Positions 23,071 to 34,547 of a stretch of 64,000 bases of DNA are shown here, in pieces. Where the stretch lies: NCBI RefSeq assembly GCF_964355755.1, contig NC_092677.1:26320101-26384100 (forward strand), in the 5' to 3' direction. Every line of letters starts with the position of its first letter. The stretch's first letter is position 1. Below the pieces are notes generated by a model. The model was not told where the DNA came from. It saw nothing but the letters and a program-made list of their open reading frames with translations, and made no database searches. Origin of the DNA: Antedon mediterranea. Lineage: Eukaryota > Echinodermata > Crinoidea > Comatulida > Antedonidae. The translations under genes were made by a program, and so were the position numbers.

Positions 23071-24309
23071 CACAATTTAATTAGTAAACAGGGTTACATC
23101 AGGTGGTTAAAATCAGTACCGAAAGTACGAACCAACTTTATACCCAACGAGTAAACATTCTAGAAATAACGCGCGATTTACCGAATTTTGCCCTTACGTA
23201 AATTTATATATAGATTACATAGGATTGAGAACTGATCTTTTGTTTAAAATCGAGTGAAACCCCGATAGCAGAGTTATTGAGTAATCTACCTGGTATGAAT
23301 AACTGTGGGCTATCCAGTTAGGACCCGAGATACTTCTGCCCATACTTCTAACGTCTTCGATCCTTCTTAGGCCGACGGCCCATTCTGTCGTGGAAGTTAG
23401 TTTCAAAAGATGTTTAAACTAATTAATGTATCAATTATACCAGTTAGGATGGTAGGCCTATTTATTTGAATAAACGCAGAACACCTTCCCAATAAAACAT
23501 CACATCAGAATAATAATTCGCATTCTATTAGAAGATGTTATTAATTTTACCATATTAATAAAACTATCCCTCGAATAAACACCTCCCGCAAATAAACTCC
23601 GCCTCCCCACCTCCGCCCCAAAAGGGCCCTACCGAACATAATAAACACTATACTTTAAAATGTTATTAATCATCTAAGACACTGTGAAACAGAGTAAATT
23701 TAGTTTTATGAATATCAATCATTTCAATAATGGTAACCGACAGAAAACGTCCAAACCAGAACGTCCTTCTAAAACCTCTTTACCCGAGTCATTATCATTC
23801 CGAGATAACCATTGTCTACACTACACTAGTATTTCATCAATTCATTTTGTGAACCTAATAAGTTAGGCCCATAACTAGACTATGTCCCGCTTCTCAACAA
23901 CAAGCGGTTAAATGTCTGGAAATGGTATTCTCGCATGTAAAATTCATGATAAAAATGACAAATCTAGTTCGCTGGAAATGACACTCCATAGCGCGCTAGA
24001 AACAACAATATGATCGTAGTCTAACGACTGACATTGAAACAATAGGAAACATTGTTTGCGTTCAGATGAAGGTACTTCCAGTACAATAATTATAACCAAT
24101 AAATGCTCATTAATTAGTATTAATAATAATAATTGAAAAAGTGACAACAAAAAATATGAAGCTCATGCTATTATGAAATGTTGAACAAAACTTTGTTTGT
24201 ATTATATTTAAATTTTGAAACATAAAACAACAACATCAAAAACGGTTAACAATAAAATACAGATAGAAATATATATATATATATAAACATGCCATAAACA
24301 TTTTCAATT
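23071..24309. other. Spacer with no gene seen
   Basis: No conserved exon or long frame. There is a short (AT)n tract at about 24266-24285. Confidence 0.4.
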
Positions 24310-24611
24310 TAAAATGTATATTAATATTAATATTAAAACAGGCTGTTCAAGAAGTGAACACATAATCATCCTCTTAAAATAACCTTAAAAATATCAATAT
24401 GATTGCTATTTAGATTATTAAATGTATATGGTAGTCTATGAAAAATTCCCCTTTTAGTACAGTCGACACGGCTAAAAGGAATATGCAATAAATGTCTATT
24501 TCGTGTACGACCAGGGATATTTAAACTAAATAGTGAAATTAATGAACAGTCATATTTAGAATTTAAAATATTATATAAAAAAACCATATCAGATATCGTT
24601 CGACGATTACT
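24310..24611 (-). pseudogene. 3' end of an older LINE, separated from its RT by a later insertion
   Basis: The minus strand reads SNRRTISDMVFLYNILNS, then TRNRHLLHIPFSRVD and RLPYTFNNL, typical of the region C-terminal to the reverse transcriptase in CR1/L2/jockey-type LINEs. It continues the frame of the RT fragment at 27653-28294. The two were split by the plus-strand LINE between the GACAG(G)AATC duplications. Confidence 0.75.
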
Positions 24612-24620
24612 GACAGAATC

Positions 24621-27600
24621 AATGGAAAAGGCAAAATTAACACAGTTGATGGTGCAAGAGACCCTAACTGTTTTGAAAAAAATTCTATTAAGGTCTTATA
24701 TTCTAATGTTGACTCGTTTTTAAGTAAAAAGAATGAGATGGAGATTTTGATTTCAATTAATAAACCAAGTATAATTATGTTGACTGAGATATTCCCAAAG
24801 AATCCAAGTAAGAAGAATTTAATACAGGAGATTGATTTAAAATTGGATGGATATCAAGTATTTTTTTCCACAAATTTTGACGGTAGAGGTGTTGCCATTT
24901 ATTTAAAAGAAGATTTATGTGGATATGTGACAGAATCATCCAGTGGAGATATTGGAGATATTATTTATGTGAAACTTTCATTGAAAAACAATGATTCCTT
25001 ACTTTTAGTTTGTGCGTATAGGAGCCCTAGTAATAGTCAGGAGCAGAACGTTTTATTTTTGGATAAATTGAGTAATATATGCTGCATTAACTTTTCACAT
25101 TTACTAATAACTGGTGATTTTAATTTTGGTAGCATTGATTGGATTAATCAAGCATCAGGATACTCTGATAGTCATGATGGAACAAATTTTATGAACTGGG
25201 TTCAGGATCATTTTTACTTTCAACATGTAACACAAGCAACTAGATTTAGAGATGGACAGAATCCTAGTCTTTTAGACTTGGTTTTTACAAATGAAGAGGA
25301 CATGATCGATGACATTTGTTACAGTGCACCACTCGGTAAAAGCGATCACGCAGTATTAACATTTAAATTTGATTGTTACATTGAGTCGCAAGACAATATC
25401 TTGTTAAAACCAAATTATCATTACGGTGATTATGTTCAAATAAATGAAGAACTAAAAAAGATTGATTGGGAGGGGAAATTTGAAAATGGTGGAACAGAAG
25501 AGTGTTGGAATTTGTTTAGTGAAATTATTGCAGAAACTAGTGGACGGCACATTCCCAAGGCAAAAAAGGGGGACAACAGTAAGGTCAAAGAGCCTCTTTG
25601 GATAAACAAGGGTATGAAGAAAATGATAAAGCTTAAAAGAAAAGCATGGTTTAGGTATAACCATTGTCCAAGCAGATCTAATAAAGCAAAATTTAAAGAT
25701 GCTAGAAATAAAGTAACATCCATGAAAAGGAAGGCCATTTGGAACTTTGAAAAAATGATTGCTTCAGAAATAAAACAGAAACCCAAATCATTCTGGCGAT
25801 ATGTAAACTCCAAAACCAAGGTTAAAGCGAGACTACCATCCCTGAAAGATGAGAACAATGTGGCACACAGTGATGATCAGTCCAAGACTGAGATACTTAA
25901 TACTTTTTTCTCTACAGTTTTTGTAAGGGAAGATATTGATAACGTACCAGAGTTTCAAAGAAGAGTTTTTGATACAGTTTGTTCTGAAGTTGAAATATCA
26001 CCCCAAATCGTTGAAAAATATTTAAAGAAGTTAAATGTGACTAAGAGCCCAGGACCTGATGGTATTCACCCTATGATTTTAAGAGAGTGCAGAGCTTATA
26101 TTTCTGAGCCGCTAAGTAAAATTTTTTCTAATTCATTGAAAGAAGGTATTGTTCCTCGGAATTGGAAAGAAGCTCATATTGTACCTATTTTTAAAAAAGG
26201 AAGCAGGGTGGAAGTAAATAATTATCGGCCTGTTAGCTTGACTGCTGTTTGTTGTAAAGTTATGGAAAGTATTATTAGAGATTCTTTAATTAAGCATTTT
26301 GTCAACAATAACTTATTATCGGAACATCAACATGGCTTTAGGTCCGGTAGATCCACAACAACTCAACTATTAGAGATAGTAGAACATTGGTCTAAGCTTT
26401 TAGATGATGGGCGTGATATTGATGTGGCATATTTGGACTTCCAAAAGGCCTTCGATTCTGTACCTCATATGAGACTGTTAAGGAAGGTTGAAGCTTATGG
26501 TATCTCCGGTAACGTCTATAATTGGATTCAAGACTTCTTAAAAGGTAGAAGACAACGAGTAATGTTAAATGGGACTCTGTCGAAATGGTCGGATGTGATA
26601 AGTGGTGTTCCGCAAGGAAGTGTGCTTGGTCCGATTTTATTCTTACTCTTTATCAATGACTTGCCTGAAGTTGCAGTATCAGAAGTTAAGATGTTCGCTG
26701 ATGATACTAAAGTTTATGATTATGGGGAATCCAAAGAAAAATTGCAGATCTCACTTGATAATATGTTTAATTGGTCGACCAGATGGCAACTACCTTTCAA
26801 TGCCAACAAGTGCAAGATGTTGTATATAGGGAAAACAAATGAGAAGAATGAGTATTTTGTAAATGTACAAGATAAAGTTAAAATTGAAGAGACTGCTATA
26901 GAAAAGGATCTCGGAGTATACTTTGATCATAAATTGAACTTTGATTATCATATAAATTGCTGTGTTGCTAAGGCAAATAAAATAGTGGGTCTCATCAAAA
27001 GGACTTTTTGTTACAATGATAAGGATATGTTTCTTAGTCTATACAAATCTTTAGTCCGCCCTATCTTGGAATTTAACTGTTGTGTCTGGGCACCTCATCA
27101 AATTGGACTGATTAAGAAAATCGAGTCGGTTCAACGAAGAGCTACCAAATCATTGTCAGAAATTAAACATTTGGCATATCCGTATAGATTGAAGTTTTTG
27201 GGTTTACCTACACTGGAGTACAGACGATTAAGAGCGGATATGATCCAAATCTTCAGAATTATAAATGGTCTTGACGCTATTGAATGCAGAAAGTTTTTTA
27301 CATTTGTTGATTGTCATGGAACTAGAGGTCATGAATACAAGCTATATAAAAACAAGTTTAGGCTTAATTCCAGGAAGTTTTCCTTCAGTTGTAGAGTTGT
27401 GGACTCATGGAATAACTTGCCATCTAATGTTGTAAAAGCTCCAAATTTAAATCTGTTCAAGTCACTCCTCAATGGTCATTGGAAGTCCCTTGACTGCAAG
27501 TTTACCTTTTCATATTTATAATCACTTTGGAGCATTATGTGTACCCGGAGCCCGGAGTCATACGAAGACAAGAAGGGTCATATAAGCTATATTTAGCTTT

Positions 27601-27642
27601 CTAACCGACCCATAACATCAAGCAAGTATCAAGCAAGTATAA
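24621..27642 (+). mobile_element. Non-LTR retrotransposon (endonuclease plus RT), nearly intact
   Basis: A LINE copy inserted into an opposite-strand LINE. The left target copy is GACAGAATC (24612-24620), the right GACAGGAATC (27643-27652). The 3' end after the stop holds a short untranslated region ending in two copies of CAAGCAAGTAT. The 5' end is truncated or variant: the frame upstream of ATG 24738 stays open (KVLYSNVDSFLSKKNEMEI) back to the junction, so the natural start lies beyond it. The long open frame suggests recent activity. Confidence 0.85.
24738..27521 (+). CDS. LINE polyprotein: endonuclease and reverse transcriptase (927 aa)
   Basis: Residues about 1-210 are an endonuclease/exonuclease/phosphatase domain: PSIIMLTEIFPKN, LLITGDFNFGSIDW (about 122-135) and KSDHAVLTF (about 200). 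Reverse transcriptase follows: SPGPDGIHPMILRE (about 437), FRSGRSTTTQLLE, AYLDFQKAFDSVPH (about 563), SGVPQGSVLGPILF (about 621) and the catalytic MFADDTKVYD (about 652). The C-terminal part has the usual KDLGVYFD and CCVWAPH motifs of jockey/CR1-type elements. It nicks target DNA and copies its own RNA by target-primed reverse transcription. No stop or frameshift breaks it, unlike every other LINE in the window. The annotated ATG is internal to the domain; the true N-terminus is probably missing. Confidence 0.92.
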   Translation: MEILISINKPSIIMLTEIFPKNPSKKNLIQEIDLKLDGYQVFFSTNFDGRGVAIYLKEDLCGYVTESSSGDIGDIIYVKLSLKNNDSLLLVCAYRSPSNSQEQNVLFLDKLSNICCINFSHLLITGDFNFGSIDWINQASGYSDSHDGTNFMNWVQDHFYFQHVTQATRFRDGQNPSLLDLVFTNEEDMIDDICYSAPLGKSDHAVLTFKFDCYIESQDNILLKPNYHYGDYVQINEELKKIDWEGKFENGGTEECWNLFSEIIAETSGRHIPKAKKGDNSKVKEPLWINKGMKKMIKLKRKAWFRYNHCPSRSNKAKFKDARNKVTSMKRKAIWNFEKMIASEIKQKPKSFWRYVNSKTKVKARLPSLKDENNVAHSDDQSKTEILNTFFSTVFVREDIDNVPEFQRRVFDTVCSEVEISPQIVEKYLKKLNVTKSPGPDGIHPMILRECRAYISEPLSKIFSNSLKEGIVPRNWKEAHIVPIFKKGSRVEVNNYRPVSLTAVCCKVMESIIRDSLIKHFVNNNLLSEHQHGFRSGRSTTTQLLEIVEHWSKLLDDGRDIDVAYLDFQKAFDSVPHMRLLRKVEAYGISGNVYNWIQDFLKGRRQRVMLNGTLSKWSDVISGVPQGSVLGPILFLLFINDLPEVAVSEVKMFADDTKVYDYGESKEKLQISLDNMFNWSTRWQLPFNANKCKMLYIGKTNEKNEYFVNVQDKVKIEETAIEKDLGVYFDHKLNFDYHINCCVAKANKIVGLIKRTFCYNDKDMFLSLYKSLVRPILEFNCCVWAPHQIGLIKKIESVQRRATKSLSEIKHLAYPYRLKFLGLPTLEYRRLRADMIQIFRIINGLDAIECRKFFTFVDCHGTRGHEYKLYKNKFRLNSRKFSFSCRVVDSWNNLPSNVVKAPNLNLFKSLLNGHWKSLDCKFTFSYL

Positions 27643-27652
27643 GACAGGAATC

Positions 27653-28294
27653 GAACAAACTTCGAACAGTGTCGATTCGACGGGCCTGACATGGAGAAAT
27701 TGAATTGAAAATTACGGAACAATATTCAAGGTGAGGACGTATAATAGATTTGTATAAAGATAAAAGTGGCCTGCCGTCTTTCCTAAACCTAAAATTTCTC
27801 CATATCAAGCCCATCATTCTATTAACTTTTGACAACACATGATTAATATGTGAACAAAAATTTAATTTACTGTCAATAAAAATACCTAAATCTTTCTGTA
27901 CATAAACCATCTCAAGATCATGTCCATTCAAATTATAATTGAAGAGCACAGGCCTTTTTTTAAGTGTTATAGATAAATATTTTGCATTTATTAGCATTAA
28001 GTTTTAGCCCCCACTTCTCCGTCCATTTCACGAGACCATCCAGATCCTCCTGAAGTGAAAAAGCATCATGTGGAGTGGTAATCACTTTAAACAATTTCAG
28101 ATCATCAGCAAATAAAAGAAACTCGGAATGATTAAATTTTAAAGGGAGATCGTTGATAAATAAATTAAACAGAAGCGGGCCCAGGATCGAACCTTGCGGA
28201 ACGCCCGATAACACAGGGAGCCGATCAGATGTCTCTCCCCCAATGACAACACGCTGTTGTCTATTAGTTAAATAACTTTTAAACCAACTTATCA
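27653..28294 (-). pseudogene. RT fragment of the older, interrupted LINE
   Basis: The minus strand reads SWFKSYLTNRQQRVVIGG, LSGVPQGSILGPLLFNLFIN, EFLLFADDLKLF and KLNANKCKIF. A frameshift at about 27975 follows, then DLGIFIDSKLNF and SLYKSIIRPHLEYC to RRIDTVRSLFDS at the insertion point. The 5' end stops abruptly at a (TTA)n microsatellite. Its C-terminal continuation lies at 24310-24611 beyond the inserted LINE. Confidence 0.85.
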
Positions 28295-28296
28295 TG

Positions 28297-28371
<75 letters not shown>

Positions 28372-28440
28372 TTATAATAACAACAACAACAACAATAACA
28401 ACAACAACAACAACAATAACCAACCACCAATAACAATAAC
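28294..28440. repeat. (AAT)n followed by (CAA)n microsatellite
   Basis: About 80 bp of AAT repeats, then about 60 bp of CAA-rich repeats with TAA interruptions. The tract forms the boundary of the LINE fragment and creates a spurious poly-isoleucine ORF. Confidence 0.92.
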
Positions 28441-29471
28441 AGCATTAGCAGTCCTAAAAAGAGCATAATAGCGGCGTTAAAGATGTATTGTCCCCCAAAA
28501 CATGAAAAATGAAGATTAATTAAATCAGACTTTGAATAGGTTATTTTGTAGTTTTAATAAAGTGAATCACTTCCGTAGAAAAAAAGGGAAACAATTATGT
28601 TTTCACTTATAAAATAACATGATAAATGGTTAAATTCAACCAAAAATCCATTGGCTGGCAGCCAATTTGACCATTTTTTTGCTTTGAATTCCAGTTTTTT
28701 CAGGTAAATAATTTTTTTTTCGATTCAATTTTTGGTCAAAGTCAATAACTATTATGTGACATTAAAATGGCATATTCAACAAAAAAAAATTGTCAAAAAT
28801 TATTTTTTTTAATACATTTTTAAAGCTTGAGCAAAACAAAAGATGTGCTAAAAAGGGGGAAGGTTATTTAAAGAGCTCATTATATGCTTAAATGTGCAAA
28901 ATTAGCTAAAGATATACATGTTATATTCTGCTTATTTATGTTTTTTATGCTTTAAACAATCCTTTTTTTTGCAAATTGATGTTTTACTTGGACCAATTCT
29001 TTGTTCGTTAGATGGTTTATTTATTTAAATAAATCAGCTGCAACAGACTTAAGTTTACTGGCACTGAATTCATATTCCTTTGGTTCCTATGACAAAATAC
29101 AATAAGGATAAGAGCGTAGGCCTATATTATGTCAAGAAACACATGTTTTTCTTTTTACCGAACAACATTAAGAAAATAAACCTAACAAACATTTAAACTA
29201 AAAAGATTTATTTCAATAAACAGCCAAAAAAAACCATGACAATTGTTGTGTGGTCTAGCTACATTAAGGGATAGTAAAAATGAAATAAACAATAATTACC
29301 TTTTGCATCGATTTCTGAGCCATTGTAGTAGAGCGTGAGATTATATAAATTGGGTGAAACCTACTACGTACCAATCAATCTATTTAATAGATTATTTATC
29401 GGTTATATGCGGACGTCGTCCAGAAAGTCCACTCAGTTTGTCGAATGACGTTACTTCACTCCCCACTTGTT
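28441..29471. other. AT-rich spacer with a dispersed repeat
   Basis: Bases about 28610-28800 share blocks with 45290-45430 (CCAATTTGAC, AATAACTATTAT, TGACATTAAAATGGCATAT), suggesting a non-coding interspersed repeat. No gene seen. Confidence 0.45.
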
Positions 29472-31600
29472 CATTTCATTTCAATTCAATTTATTTTCCA
29501 CATACTTAAGCTATTAAGTAACCTTAAAAAATAATAATTACAATAAACGTAAAACCAGTGAATAAATAAGTAAGAAAATAAATATATAAATAAATAAAAT
29601 AAATAAATAAAATAAATAAATATGGCAGTATACAAAAAAAAAATAATCCATATTTCATTTTATATTGTATGATATATAATAAATAGTAAATAAGCAGAGT
29701 GGTATTTACTCACCTTATATCGAGATCAGAGACGGTTTAAACGCACGCTTAAAGCTATTTACAGATGTTTTATCTAAGTTTAAATTGGAAATAAATTGCC
29801 ATAATTTGGGGTCAGCATAAAAAATGGAATGTAGTCACATTATTCTATATATTCATCAAATAAACATTTTTTAACCTGATTTATAAACGATTTCCGATAA
29901 ATAATACTACGAATTTCAACTGAAATGTTATTCCATAAATTGGCTCCTTCAAAACTAATCCTAAACTTCCCTAAAGAAATACGAGCTTGAGGTAACATTA
30001 AATTAAAATCATTATTAAATTTTGTACTATGAGAGTGTCCAATAGATGAATAATAATCTGTTAGCGTATGAGGAGTTCGCTTAGAAAATATATCTAAAAT
30101 AAATTTGAGAACATGTAATCTATGTAGTTTATAAACATCTATTATTTTTAGTTCATAAAACAAAGGAGAAGAGTGTGCCCTAAAACTTGAAAATGTAGGC
30201 TAATACATCTAACGATCATTTTTTGTACGATTAAAACAGGATTTAAGTAAGATTCAAATGTACTAGCCCAAACTTCAATGCCATAAGTTATGATTGGATA
30301 AATAAATGATTTATAAAGCATGATTAGAGTTTTTCTAGGAACAAAATGTCTCAACCTAAATGACAAACCAGCCTTTTTCTTAATTTTTGCGTTACTATCA
30401 TAAATGTGAAACTTCCATGAAAGAAACTTATCAAATTTAATACCTACAAAATTAATACAAGTACTTTCTTTAATTATTTTGTGTAATTTGTTTATTTTTA
30501 GACTGAAAAATCATATAGTTAGTTTTATCAAGCTTAATTTTTAATTTGTTTGCCTTGCACCAATCTATGACTTTCTGGAATTGAGTGTTAATAAGATTGT
30601 GAGCAAATGAATGAAATAAAACATACAAAAATTAAAAAAAATTAGAATTTGGAAGATCATTGATATATATTAAAAACAGAATAGGGCCAACAACCGAGCC
30701 TTGAGGTACACCACAAGTGATAGGTAATTTTTCAGAGGTAAAACGATTTGATGAAACAAATTGTTTTCGGTTGTTGAGATAATCAGAAATCTAATACCAT
30801 AATGAAATAATTTCGAACGTAAAATGTTATGATCAATCGTATCAAAGGCTTTACGAAAATCAATAAATATACCAATTGAAGAAATTCCCTTATCAATATC
30901 ACATTGAAGACTGTTAACTAAATTAATAAGTGACAACTTAGTGCTATATTTTTTTCTAAAGCCATATTGATGATTGTAAAATAAATTAAATGTTTTAAAG
31001 TAATTTACTAAACGTGTATTATATAGTTTTTCAAGAACCTTGCTTAATACTGGAAGAATGGAGATGGGCCTATAATTTCCAAGATTGTCCTTTGCACCTT
31101 TTTTGAATAATGGAATACGGTAACTTTAGCAATTTTAAATGCTGAAGGAAATTTACAAATGTTAAGTGAAAGATTAAAAATATATGTTAAGGGAATGGAT
31201 ATAAAAGGAGCAGCCATAGAAATTAACTTTGATGGAATTGTCTGAACCAGTAGCCTTTTTCGAATCTAAAGATGAAATTATTTTAAAAAATTCATCATGA
31301 GTTGTTGGTTCAAGAAAAAACGAGTTTAAACGAGGTTGACCTAAAAACGAAGAATAACTAGAAGATGTGCTATTAACATTCTTCGCTAAATTAGGGCCAA
31401 TGTTGGTAAAATATTTATTAAATTTGTCAACAATTGACAATTTATTGGTATAATTATGCGTCCATACAGATATATTTATGGGTAAGTTATTAGTGTTATG
31501 CTTATGTCCTAATAATGTATTGATTGTTTGCCATGTTTTAAAGGAGTATGTGTAGCGCGAATTAATGGAAACCAGGATTTACAAAATCTAAATGAATCTA
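29472..31600 (-). mobile_element. Decayed, 5'-truncated LINE
   Basis: Minus-strand pieces in order: SIVDKFNKYFTNIGPNLAKN (31440), SSLDSKKATGSDN, GIFIDFRKAFDTIDHNIL (about 30880), RLRHFVPRKTLIMLYKSFIY and ITYGIEVWAS (30366-30250), ISFEGANLWNNI and VKKCLFDEYIE (29840). It is broken by several frameshifts. The 3' tail at 29472-29500 reads AATAAATTGAATTGAAATGA, a common LINE tail, preceded by a (TTTA)n-rich UTR. The family is similar to but distinct from the neighbouring LINEs. Confidence 0.85.
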
Positions 31601-32305
31601 TTTTTTGCCAAAATACTGTTTAGAAGTTTACGGATAATCAAGCAGCCCGAGTAAAGACAAGACTGACCCTACATCCGTGTGGACAATAATCCTATAATTA
31701 TACATTTTTTTGTTTTAAGCTTGATATTTACATATAATCGTTTCTATTTTGTTTTTGCTTAGCACGAAAAGAAAATCCCGGATGAAGCTTGTACTGGTTT
31801 TGCCAATTTTGTCAAAGAATTTAATATATATATAATAATTTAATTATTAATATTAGTATTTCTATATAATAGTATCGTACGTCGCCGCCATTGTCGTCAT
31901 ATTATTATTACGTACTAGCGCATTTCAACCCTCTAAATAAAAGTAAAGTTAGTACAATTGATTGTATATTCCGAACACAATTTTATATTTAAATTTTGAA
32001 ATTTATACATTGGCTATTAGATCAGCGCTATTTGAACCTAATTTTAACGGAAGTGCCAATAAAAATCTCCGCTCGATCCTGAAACCCGACAGTGGACCTT
32101 GCCCTTCCTCCTAAATTAGGAGTAATACTGTTGTCGAATTATTACGGTATACGTTTCAAATTGATTTAAGTTAGGTGCTCCTCAATTAGCATTGATACCA
32201 TAGTTTTAGTAAAATGTTATGCCTTTATTTATTTATTATTATGTTTGGCTTAATTGATCTCACAATTGAAATAACTAACACATTTACGTTCATTTTAAAA
32301 CATAG
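31601..32305. other. Spacer upstream of the B2 exon
   Basis: It should contain intron or 5' sequence of B2, but I could not identify a first exon or a conserved B-type 5' block here. Confidence 0.35.
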
Positions 32306-32668
32306 GTTTATTGTGGGACTGAAATCACTGTTGGTGACATAGCCGCTTTACACGGCAAAGAAGGCCTAGAAGCAGGATTTCTTGATAAGGCTAAGGAAAT
32401 GGTTTCGACAAGACCACAGTGGATTTTCAAAAATGCAGAAATTGCTATTGCATCAAATCCATCATACGTACTATACGCTGGCGACAGGTCTAATAAATTT
32501 GGAATTTACTGTACTGAAGGAATCTACAAATGGTCTACACGGAATAGAAGTTTGCGGTTATGGCTGGATGACCATATATGGACACCGGTGGTGGAAAATT
32601 ACATAGCGCGTGTGATAACCTATATTACCGGCAGCAATATTATGGCCGCTATTGGATGGTGGTGGTGA
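32306..32668 (+). CDS. Family B terminal exon B2: one module plus aromatic C-terminal tail (120 aa)
   Basis: Acceptor AAAACATAG then a phase-0 frame to TGA at 32666. Residues 1-75 follow the B module: VYCGTEITVGDIAAL, a second helix, PQWIFKNAEIAIAS, YVLYAGDRSNKFGIY. A tail of about 40 residues follows (LRLWLDDHIWTPVVENY, ITYITGSNIMAAIGWWW), amphipathic or hydrophobic and ending in three Trp. The last exon of B1 is built the same way and ends IQWW. Upstream exons are not found nearby, so it may be the surviving 3' end of a longer gene, or use a distant first exon. Function unknown; membrane association of the tail is inferred. Confidence 0.6.
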   Translation, partial: VYCGTEITVGDIAALHGKEGLEAGFLDKAKEMVSTRPQWIFKNAEIAIASNPSYVLYAGDRSNKFGIYCTEGIYKWSTRNRSLRLWLDDHIWTPVVENYIARVITYITGSNIMAAIGWWW

Positions 32669-34398
32669 TTAAAGAACCAAGGTCATTTCATGGTGATGCA
32701 GAATGGGTCATTATTTTAAGCTCTGTCTACACTTATGTGATGTGCCACTACCATTCATATCAATACCATATATGGACACATCACACTTTTTTTCACATAA
32801 CGATTGATAGTGTAGACAAGGCTTTCGATTATTCCAAACTTCTATAGAATTTATTCGTAGATAGGTATTCGTTTTAACGATAATAGGCAGCCGTACAGGC
32901 TATACAAAACGAATATAGGTTTTAACATAATTATTTATCATCTTTAAAAAAAAAACATGCAATGTATTTATAATTTTGGGATACATGTACATGATATATT
33001 GAAAACAATTGTCTAAAAAGTGCAAAGTTAATTTAACAAAAATTAGGATAAATAGCAAGTTGAAAGTTTTTGCCTAGGTCTAAAATACTTCTAGTCTAGT
33101 AGTAGTAGACCAAGGCCTAGCTATCCGGGTACAAAATGATCTGTGAAAGAATACACAATACGTCAATGCAAGTGTTGGTGTCTCTGTATCTAACTCTTTA
33201 GTTCCACAGACTCAACCTTAGCTGCTTTTACTTTTTGTGCGAATAAGGCCTTAATTAAAAAAAAAATGTCATGTTGGCGTTTTAAGCATCGCATCGCCGA
33301 TGAACAATTTTGAACACATGCTAAGAATATGGAAAGAAACGATTAACACTACCGTCAAACAAAATATAACACTATAGTAATTATAAAGCCTACATAAATC
33401 ATCTTATAAATGTTTATTATAATTAGAGATGGCATCCCAACTATATATGTAAAAGAAGCTATCAACAGTTAAAACTGCAATGATAATAATCATACTTCTG
33501 TACTTGTCTTAGGACATTTAAATTTAACCAACTGTGTATTATTATTATTGTTATTGTTATTATTCGTATAGGTTAAAATAATAAATGTACAATATATTAT
33601 GTATTATGTTAAATAATTATGTATATCTACCTCTACCTATAGCGTCCATGCTCTCTTCATTTTTCACTTTAATTCGAAAATATGGAAATGAAATATGCTG
33701 TATTAATTTTGTTATAGTCATTGTTATTTAAAATGTTTATAAAATTGAAAAGCAATTAGATTATAGTTTTAGCACCGTTTCAAACCCAGATAAAATGATA
33801 AACCATTAATAATTTCTATGGTAATATTGGAATAACATTAGCTGTACAGTTGAATAAACACAATATAGACGACTTGCATTGTAATGTGCTTCATTTAGAA
33901 TGTAAAGTAAAGTACACAAACAACATACGGTAATTGTGATAGATTTGTTAATTATGTGTATCCAATATGTGATATTTCCTGAAAGTCTTTATTTGCAATA
34001 CTAAAATGCAACGTTGCAACATCCATTATAATGATTTCTGAATAAATTATGCAGTAAGGTGATACATTTATAACAATCGCTCCACCATTCTTTTAAATAA
34101 AAACACGTTATCAATGTGAAGCAATGAACAAAATGACACAATGAATTGGTTTCTAAAGATTTTTCTTGACTTGATGCTATGGTGAAAGAGCAAGGTCCGT
34201 TAGACAAATTATTAGGTCTAATCAACAACTATTTATAATTATTACAATTACTGACGTTTTAACATCTGTTTTCAAGGAATGTGGTTAATGACTCGTGTAT
34301 TTCTTAGTTTACTAAATGTTTAAAGGATTATAAAAATGGACCTCAGAATTATAGTAAACATAATGCAACGATTTATGTATATTTTGTATTGGGCCGGT
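32669..34398. other. Spacer with conserved B 3'-flank repeat
   Basis: Bases about 33785-33965 match segments downstream of B1 (57830-58020) and at 41735-41900 and 60140-60300: ATATTGGAATAACAT, CAGTTGAATAAACA, GACTTGCATTGTAA and GCTTCATTTAGAAT. Bases 34141-34398 match 60780-61035, the 3' flank of A3. No gene seen. Confidence 0.5.
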
Positions 34399-34547
34399 TC
34401 AAGATATTATACATCTAGATGTATATCTTTCATGTATATGGAACTCTCCTTTCGAGTCAACATAACCTGTAACTTCTTTCAGGTGCTCCTTTTCTGATGA
34501 ATGAAATGTGAAACGAAGAATCACTCTGATCATAGAGAGAAAGCTTG

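Noticed and set aside
28290-28466. ORF with Leu/Cys-rich and poly-Ile start joined to RT
   Set aside because: The N-terminal part is the CAA and AAT microsatellite read in one frame; only the RT part is real.
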